DNA from: CAZDAW01 sp964503685
GTDB taxonomy: Bacteria; Chloroflexota; Anaerolineae; Anaerolineales; Anaerolineaceae
Assembly (NCBI GenBank): GCA_964503685.1
Contig: CAZDAW010000040.1
Location: 1 to 30,453 of the forward strand
DNA length: 30,453 nt
Direction of reading: 5' to 3'
This document shows positions 24,941-30,453 of the stretch, in pieces. A program made the position numbers and the translations under genes. The notes beneath the pieces are model-generated. The model made no database searches. It saw nothing but the letters and a program-made list of their open reading frames with translations, and was not told where the DNA came from. Position 1 is the stretch's first letter. Each line of letters opens with the position of its first letter.

Positions 24941-26133
24941 GCTTTCAGCAATTTATTTCCCTCATTTTCCCAATTAATAATCGCCGCTGCCTTCCTGCAT
25001 CCGGCGCGCATTGTCATCAATTTCTCCGGGTTGTTCAACAATTCATTGATTGCGGTTGCAATACCATTTGCCGTACTCAAGTCAGCCAGCGCCGGTACGC
25101 CATATCGTTCGGCCATCTGATGAAAGAATGGCAAATCGTGCGTCAGCATCGGCGTTTCAGACTGCACAAACTCAAAAAACTTATTCGGCGAACATAACTG
25201 GTGATTGAGATCTACCGGCAGATAAGGAATGATCCCCAGATCCGCGCCCGCTGTAAGATGCATTACTTCGTCAAATTCAACTTTTCCCAAGAAGCGCACC
25301 CGTTTTTCCCATGGTTGCCCTTTTACTTCTGCACGCAGATCATTCTCGTAAACGCCATAGCCGATGATGACCAGATAAGCGCCTTCGCTAAAGTATTCCG
25401 TCGAGCGAACCAGGGCCGAAAGGTTACGCTCACTGCTGATCCACCCTTGGAATAAAACCACCCGGCTGTTGTCGGGTAAGCCGGCTTTTTGACGCAGACG
25501 CTGCGCCGCCCCAACCCGATAAGTTGCCGGAGGAGGGTCAATTGCATTGAGCAGCACAAGCGGCCGCCGTCGGTAAGTTTGCTCATAATAATCAGCCAAC
25601 CCATCGTTCACCGTGAGAAACAGGTTGGCCTGTTTAAGGTAGCGTTTTTCTTCGCGCTTAAATTGGTCAAGAATTTCTCGGCCCAAAATTTCCTGGCGTG
25701 TATAAATCTCGTGCGCATCATAGACCAGCGGAACCTGCCACTCATGCGCCAGGATTGCCCCGTATTTCAACAAAAGCAAATCATGAACATGAATCACATC
25801 CGCCGGAAATTGCCGGCACGTCGCCAGAATAAATTGATCGTAAGGTGAAAGCATTCCCACCTGTCGGGCAATTTTGGCAAGCAATTGATATATCCTTTGC
25901 TTCACCCCACCCCTCTCGGCGACAGATTGCTGCAAACGCCTGACCTGGGTCTGACGACTTCCGTAGGCATAGCGATGAATATCTACATTATCCTGACGGT
26001 AATGAGTCTCTGCCTCACACTGAAACCCGGCCAGCAAAGTCACCTCATAACCAGCGCTGCCTAATGTATGCGCCTGCTGCAGCACACGCCGGTCAATAAC
26101 CTGGTTTTCGGGGACCATCATCAAAACCTTCAT
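24901..26133 (-). CDS. GT4-like glycosyltransferase
   Basis: A 410-residue GT-B protein. The N-domain shows VPENQVIDRRVLQQA and the conserved VIHVHDLLLL plus YDAHEIY, a signature of one GT4 branch. The donor domain has FQGWISSERNL, LGIIPYLP and the PNKFFEFVQSETPML segment that replaces the classical EX7E with a single conserved Glu. It is coupled to the upstream CgeB-like gene by a 4-base ATGA overlap and ends 40 bases inside the convergent WcaC-like gene. It is last in the export-gene run from Wzm. Sugar specificity is unknown. Confidence 0.84.
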   Translation of the reverse strand: MKVLMMVPENQVIDRRVLQQAHTLGSAGYEVTLLAGFQCEAETHYRQDNVDIHRYAYGSRQTQVRRLQQSVAERGGVKQRIYQLLAKIARQVGMLSPYDQFILATCRQFPADVIHVHDLLLLKYGAILAHEWQVPLVYDAHEIYTRQEILGREILDQFKREEKRYLKQANLFLTVNDGLADYYEQTYRRRPLVLLNAIDPPPATYRVGAAQRLRQKAGLPDNSRVVLFQGWISSERNLSALVRSTEYFSEGAYLVIIGYGVYENDLRAEVKGQPWEKRVRFLGKVEFDEVMHLTAGADLGIIPYLPVDLNHQLCSPNKFFEFVQSETPMLTHDLPFFHQMAERYGVPALADLSTANGIATAINELLNNPEKLMTMRAGCRKAAAIINWENEGNKLLKAYQRFVAQSSTTS

Positions 26134-27329
26134 CGTTCAGACCTCCACGCGGCAATTTTGGCAATGGGCAGGATCATATTTCCTAACCACATTGACCCGG
26201 TTCGCCGGGCAGGTAAATTCTCGGCAATTGCCTGTTCGATATCTTTTGCAAACTGACGATAAGAATACTTACCGCTTAAATAGATATCCTGGTATGCCTG
26301 TTCAGTGATCGCTCCGATACAGGTATCATCTCTGATTTTTTCCAGCACTTCATCCAAATTTGAAAAATCGCGCTTTAACGGAATGTAATGCTTATGCGGC
26401 TCCAATATCCCATCATACGAACCTTCGATCAATACCTGGCAGGTCCGGGTAATAATAGCTTCAAAGTGACGCGGACTGATGGCAAAAAAACGATAATCAT
26501 CCCAACCCGCCGGCATCTGACGGGCAACTTCTTGATATGACGCCTGCGGATTGACAACAAGCAGGTTTTGAATGCGAGCGCGAATTTCCCCACGCCGGTC
26601 GAGCACGCTGGAACCGCTCTCGCAGCCAATCACCGCCCGTCCTGAAGCCAGAAAACGCATCCAGCGATTTCCCACAATCGTATCTTTGGGGTGAGTTGAG
26701 ATGTCACATTTCAACCCGCGTTGAGTTGCCCGTTCAGCAACCACATCAGCGATCTGATGTTTCAGGTATCCCTGGCGGCCAAACCAGTAGGGTAAGTGCG
26801 CAGCCCGATAAACAATATCATTGGGTCGCTCACCAGGTTTGGGCAAGCCATCCATGTAATTTTGTGCATCAGCCTCATCGATGAAGCCGGTCAACACTTT
26901 ATAAAAACGAGCTCTATGCTGCATCAGTGGGTAAAGCGCCGGATAATGCTCTTCCCCGAAACAACTGAATATCACCGAAACACCCAGCTCGTAAAGCCAT
27001 TCATCCAGAATCTCTGAATGGTCATACTCATCCTGCGGCAAAGCAATTTTGACGCAATTCGCTTCCTTGATCCAACGCAATTCCCATTTCCAGGTGTAAA
27101 ACGAAGCGCGCCAGCGCCCGCCCAGGAATGTAGTATGCAGAACAATAGCATCAAAATTCACATTCTTCAACCATGCTGGGGCGGCTTCAAACGTGTTGTA
27201 ATACAACACTTCAAAACGTTCCTGATCCACATCCAGAACGTGCAAATGCTGCTGAATTGCCAGACGCAGGTCACCTTCTGTCGGGTCATGCCAGTAGAGA
27301 ACCAGGATACGCCACCGGTCAGGTTTCAC
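26130..27329 (-). CDS. CgeB-like putative glycosyltransferase
   Basis: A 399-residue protein not firmly recognised. The C-terminal part (about 278-345) reads like the CgeB/GT1-like donor domain: SPRHFEA with Glu290, a following TCQVLIEG strand, EPHKHYIPLKRDFSNLDEVLE and later a helix near GKYSYRQFA. The N-terminal 200 residues have Rossmann-like strands (WRILVLYWHDP, FDAIVLHTTFL) with many Trp, Tyr and His. A glycosyltransferase using an unusual acceptor is the best guess. The start is GTG with GAGGG upstream, overlapping the previous stop by four bases. It sits between the orphan GT4 half and a GT4, so these may act together. Confidence 0.65.
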   Translation of the reverse strand: MKPDRWRILVLYWHDPTEGDLRLAIQQHLHVLDVDQERFEVLYYNTFEAAPAWLKNVNFDAIVLHTTFLGGRWRASFYTWKWELRWIKEANCVKIALPQDEYDHSEILDEWLYELGVSVIFSCFGEEHYPALYPLMQHRARFYKVLTGFIDEADAQNYMDGLPKPGERPNDIVYRAAHLPYWFGRQGYLKHQIADVVAERATQRGLKCDISTHPKDTIVGNRWMRFLASGRAVIGCESGSSVLDRRGEIRARIQNLLVVNPQASYQEVARQMPAGWDDYRFFAISPRHFEAIITRTCQVLIEGSYDGILEPHKHYIPLKRDFSNLDEVLEKIRDDTCIGAITEQAYQDIYLSGKYSYRQFAKDIEQAIAENLPARRTGSMWLGNMILPIAKIAAWRSER

Positions 27330-28114
27330 ATTCCCTCTTTTTTATATTGAAACGAAGGCGAGAGATAGGGGAAAAAAGTTGCTGCCAAATCTGCCTCCTT
27401 TATCGTTATGATGCTGGACGTACACCCCAAATCGATCAAATGTTTAACAACAGACTGGTTTGTTTCTTTAACAAAAACCGAATCAATTTTACCCAGATCA
27501 CGGTAGTTATTTATCAACGCCAGATCGTTTTCCATCCGGGTATGATAAAGAAATAACTGGCAGTTGAAAATACGTTTCAACCGCGCCCCCGCTGAAAGCG
27601 TCTCACTACTGGCGCAGAAGATGATCCCGGCTGGAACAGAATTGGCCCGTCCACGCCAATATAAAGCGTCATTAATCTTCTTTAGAGGGGTATGTAATTG
27701 GCGGTTTGCACCTGTGGAAGTGACCGCCGGAACATCACCCCCCTGTTCGAAATAATTACCGCGTTCATTGGAAGATACTTTTCCAGTGTGGCCCAACCCG
27801 CGCAGCTTGCGCAGCCATGGCGCCAGACAAACAATCGGCCGACGAAAGCGAATTTGCCGGTTCAAAAACGTGTAATCGGCTTGCTCGATATATTCGATAT
27901 ATAGATTGCCGTCATAAATTCGGGAAGGGTTAGCGCTTGTTTTCCAATAAACCAAAACATCAGTTCGCCCTGCCTGAGCGCACGCATCAGTCAGCCAGCA
28001 GGTTTCCGGTTTACTGGCTGGGTCCCAGGCGCTTAAAATTAGAATACAGCGAGGTGTTTCCAAGGCATTAAACTTCCTCACAACGCCATGTCGCCGGATG
28101 ATTGAATACCCCAT
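27326..28114 (-). CDS. unknown protein resembling a stand-alone GT4 N-terminal domain
   Basis: About 245-263 residues, depending on start. Strand-helix alternation and the final segment (SVFVKETNQSVVKHL, then SSIITIKEADLAATFFPY) resemble the end of a GT4 acceptor domain, where full enzymes continue through a GVD..F.P linker into the donor domain. Here the protein stops about ten residues later and there is no EX7E motif. It therefore looks like half a glycosyltransferase or a non-catalytic relative. ATG 28114 overlaps wzt by 47 bases; a TTG at 28063 just after the wzt stop, behind GAGGAAG, is a good alternative. It is coupled to the CgeB-like gene (ATGTGA). A simple frameshift is unlikely because the next gene has its own N-domain. 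Confidence 0.55.
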   Translation of the reverse strand: MGYSIIRRHGVVRKFNALETPRCILILSAWDPASKPETCWLTDACAQAGRTDVLVYWKTSANPSRIYDGNLYIEYIEQADYTFLNRQIRFRRPIVCLAPWLRKLRGLGHTGKVSSNERGNYFEQGGDVPAVTSTGANRQLHTPLKKINDALYWRGRANSVPAGIIFCASSETLSAGARLKRIFNCQLFLYHTRMENDLALINNYRDLGKIDSVFVKETNQSVVKHLIDLGCTSSIITIKEADLAATFFPYLSPSFQYKKEGM

Positions 28115-29840
28115 TCTCAAAGACCCCGTTCCCAACTACAGCAAACTCATAACTGCGGTCCAACAAATCGTACCAATCCGGGTCATCCCACGAAAGCCGT
28201 CGGTAAATCGCCGGCGAGATCACATAATGGGCATTGCCCATATTGATCGCATCAAACTTAAGCTGAAATTTTCTTTTTTCCCCAACCTCAAGCTTCAAAG
28301 TCGTCAAAGGCCCAACCCGATTAGTGACAAGCACGCCATCCAGGCGATAAAACGTAACCGCCGGCGTAACATCATAAGTTCCGCTTTCGTGGGCAACAAT
28401 CGTCATACTCACTGTAAACGGGCTTCCTGCCTCAAACACCGCCTGTTCTTTGCCCCCTTCACCTGAAAGTATCACATCTTCAATCGTTAACATCGCGTTA
28501 CCCGGCCAGCGCCGCACGAGTTGTTTCTCCGGCTTCGGCAAAACAGCCTCGAGCTCATCCGTTGCCTCGCCCTTCCCCGTCACCAGATTGACCGGTATGC
28601 GCTGGTTTTGCCACTCATCCTGCCCTGCGGGCAATTCCTTCCGGTCACATAGGATGTTGTTGCGGAAAACTTCCAGCGTAACCTTGCTGTTCTTTCCATA
28701 TCGCAGTTTTAGATCGAGCGAATAATGCGACGCTTCATAGATACAGTACATCATAAATACTGCATTACCGGCGGCAACGGCAGTACTCTGTTTTTTATTA
28801 ATTGCAACCCGCCGGTGCGGAATCGAAGTGACTTCTCTGGGAAGCGACCAGTTGCCCTCGCTTGTCAACGCATAACATGAATGGGCAGTATCTGAATCCT
28901 GCGCCCCCCCCACAAGCAGGGTATCTTCAATTTCATCATCCTTCCACAGATGAATCTCGGAAACATCGCAATAAGCATCAGGAGCACCTTCGACTAAAAA
29001 GCGAAAAGTCAGTTGATCCGAATAAGTATCGCCCTGGTCAACCTGCCCCGTTGTGCGCTTTCTCCAGTTCTTGGCTTTCAGACGACGGTTTTCAAAAATC
29101 TGCATATACTGGGAATACGCTTTGACAACTTCCATGCTCGCGCCGCGCTCCATGATTTTCCCCCGTTCCACCCAGATCGCTTCGTTGCAAATCCGGGTGA
29201 TTTGATCCAAAGCGTGCGATACCAGCAGCACCGAAGCGCCGCTGTTGATCAACTTCATGATCCGGTCAGCCGACTTACCCACGAAGTAGGCGTCGCCCGC
29301 CCCCAAAATTTCGTCGATGATTAAAATCTCTGGCTTGATGACCGTCGCTGCAGCAAAGGTCAGACGAGCCTGCATCCCCAGTGAATAGGATTTGAATGGC
29401 TGGTTCAGGAATTCACCCAGCTCAGTAAACTGAGCAATCTCCCGTGATGCTTCTTCGATCTCAGCCGGCTCCAGACCTTGATAGGTCAACGCTGCTTTGA
29501 TATTCTCATACCCGGTGAATTCGGGATGGAAGCCTGCTCCTGTTTTCAATAAAGCCTGAACAGAACCATTGACCTCTATTTTCCCCTCAGTGGGATCCAG
29601 ATTGCCGGTAATTAATTTTAGCATGGTGCTTTTACCGGCGCCGTTCCGCCCCACGATCCCGATGCGTTGTCCTTTCTTCAATTCCAGGTCAATACCGCGC
29701 AGCGCCCAGAACTCACGATATTTTGGTTTCGTAAAAGGTCGCGCCAAACCCACAGAATCCAGAAAGGTATCCATGCGGGATGAGAAGAGTTTATACATCT
29801 TCCCCACCCCGGTCAGTCGAATAGCTAAATCATCCGACAT
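28068..29840 (-). CDS. wzt: polysaccharide ABC exporter ATPase, Wzt-like, enlarged C-terminus
   Basis: ATP-binding subunit of a glycan exporter. The nucleotide domain (1-250) has Walker A GRNGAGKST at 64-72, the signature YSLGMQ at 152-157, Walker B ILIIDE at 172-177 and the switch His209; FWALRGIDLELKKGQ fits the Wzt/TagH subfamily. After it come two beta-rich parts. Residues about 265-420 have no clear counterpart in ordinary Wzt proteins and look like a jelly-roll; residues about 445-575 match a Wzt_C carbohydrate-binding domain. At 590 residues it is 120-180 longer than usual. The ATG overlaps the permease stop by 11 bases, confirming the pair. The C-terminal domain presumably recognises the finished or capped glycan. 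Confidence 0.92.
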   Translation of the reverse strand: MSDDLAIRLTGVGKMYKLFSSRMDTFLDSVGLARPFTKPKYREFWALRGIDLELKKGQRIGIVGRNGAGKSTMLKLITGNLDPTEGKIEVNGSVQALLKTGAGFHPEFTGYENIKAALTYQGLEPAEIEEASREIAQFTELGEFLNQPFKSYSLGMQARLTFAAATVIKPEILIIDEILGAGDAYFVGKSADRIMKLINSGASVLLVSHALDQITRICNEAIWVERGKIMERGASMEVVKAYSQYMQIFENRRLKAKNWRKRTTGQVDQGDTYSDQLTFRFLVEGAPDAYCDVSEIHLWKDDEIEDTLLVGGAQDSDTAHSCYALTSEGNWSLPREVTSIPHRRVAINKKQSTAVAAGNAVFMMYCIYEASHYSLDLKLRYGKNSKVTLEVFRNNILCDRKELPAGQDEWQNQRIPVNLVTGKGEATDELEAVLPKPEKQLVRRWPGNAMLTIEDVILSGEGGKEQAVFEAGSPFTVSMTIVAHESGTYDVTPAVTFYRLDGVLVTNRVGPLTTLKLEVGEKRKFQLKFDAINMGNAHYVISPAIYRRLSWDDPDWYDLLDRSYEFAVVGNGVFENGVFNHPATWRCEEV

Positions 29841-30453
29841 AATCGATCATCACCTTTTTGGCGCGCGGGAAAATCCAGTTGCCAATTGCAAAAAAACCCA
29901 ACGCAATTACGACCAGCATGATACATTGGAAAAGGGTCGGGATTTCTCCAAGTATCAATAATTTTTGATAGGCGATCACAAAATAAGCAAATGGATTCAA
30001 CGAGATAATGAATTGCAATTTTTCAGGTACCATATCTGGTGTATAGGCAATCGGTGAAGCCACCATTAACATCATCATAATAACCTGGATCATATTCTGT
30101 AGATCACGAAAAACAATATTCAATAAAGAAAGCACCCAGGTCAGGCCAATCAACGCAAGAATTTGCAGCGCCCAGACAAACGGAAAGAAAATCGCCGTCC
30201 AGGATATATTCCCATTGATGATCGATCCCACCAGTATCGCTGTCATTCCAACAACCATCGTGGGCTGACTCATCAAAACCGCTTTCGCCGGCGCCAGGTC
30301 TATCGGGAAAACTGTATTGCTCAACACAGCTTTGTTAGTGATAATCGAAGGGATGCCAAAAGACAACGATTCAGAAGTCGCCAGAAACGGCACCATGCCG
30401 GCAAAGATATAAAGGGTATAACTGATGGGAGTTAACCCAACCGCTCTCACCCG
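29830..30453 (-). CDS. wzm: ABC-2 type polysaccharide export permease (Wzm-like), N-terminus beyond the window
   Basis: The permease partner of Wzt, moving lipid-linked glycan across the cytoplasmic membrane. The visible 207 residues hold about five hydrophobic helices in the ABC2-membrane order, with FPIDLAPAKAVL, the RDLQNMIQVIMMMLMVASPIAYTPD segment split by the coupling helix, and NPFAYFVIAYQKLL near the end. Wzm proteins are about 260-290 residues, so some 60-80 N-terminal residues lie right of the edge; the GTG at 30450 is internal and the frame remains open. The stop overlaps wzt by 11 bases. Confidence 0.88.
   Translation of the reverse strand, partial: RVRAVGLTPISYTLYIFAGMVPFLATSESLSFGIPSIITNKAVLSNTVFPIDLAPAKAVLMSQPTMVVGMTAILVGSIINGNISWTAIFFPFVWALQILALIGLTWVLSLLNIVFRDLQNMIQVIMMMLMVASPIAYTPDMVPEKLQFIISLNPFAYFVIAYQKLLILGEIPTLFQCIMLVVIALGFFAIGNWIFPRAKKVMIDYVG

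Noticed and set aside
27320..28135. Frameshift joining the orphan GT4 half to the CgeB-like gene
   Set aside because: The CgeB-like protein has its own GTG start, ribosome binding site and N-terminal Rossmann-like domain, and the junction is a regular stop/start overlap.
1..30453. CRISPR array, tRNA, rRNA, insertion sequence or prophage
   Set aside because: No periodic repeats, cloverleaf sequences, transposase or integrase frames, or phage genes were seen on either strand.

Overview
The window looks like chromosomal DNA from a bacterium of the Chloroflexota, most likely class Anaerolineae. This is inferred from gene types and layout (a membrane-inserted M28 peptidase, a TgpA-like transglutaminase, a gluzincin protease with a MAM-like tail, and compact same-strand operons). 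No rRNA or other marker gene is present, so the placement is only moderately secure. I see no tRNA, rRNA, CRISPR array, insertion sequence or phage gene. Almost all sequence is coding; the only gap over 300 bases is 9737-10072.

Left part (1-12430) is a mixed chromosomal region. On the + strand are the 3' end of an M28 metallopeptidase and a PfkB sugar kinase. On the - strand a TgpA-type membrane transglutaminase is translationally coupled to a soluble GAF-PAS adenylate cyclase. A PAP2 lipid phosphatase diverges from these. A pantothenate block follows on the - strand (panB, panE, then panC after a 120-base gap with its own promoter-like sequence). Then come an intergenic stretch with a degenerate REP-like repeat, a small YtxH-like membrane protein (+), and a membrane-anchored zinc protease (-).

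Right part (12431-30453) is a cell-surface polysaccharide locus, continuous to the right edge. In - strand transcription order from the edge it holds an ABC-2 permease (Wzm-like, cut by the edge), an unusually long Wzt-like ATPase with two C-terminal beta-rich regions, an orphan GT4-like N-domain, a CgeB-like glycosyltransferase and a GT4. A single + strand WcaC-like glycosyltransferase follows. The second - strand run is a GT2, a GT4, a methyltransferase with a Trm112-like zinc ribbon, a GT4, an AsnB-type amidotransferase, a GT4, a WecA/TagO-type phosphoglycosyltransferase, a Wzz-like co-polymerase and a Wzy/WaaL-family membrane protein.

The likely scheme is as follows. The WecA-type enzyme starts a glycan on undecaprenyl phosphate, the glycosyltransferases extend it, AsnB and the methyltransferase may decorate or cap it, and Wzm/Wzt export it. 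The Wzy/WaaL-family protein and Wzz-like protein may polymerise, measure or ligate it. ABC-type and Wzy-type parts occur together and no Wzx flippase is visible. That mix, the enlarged Wzt, the orphan GT4 half and the coupled cyclase-transglutaminase pair are the most interesting points.
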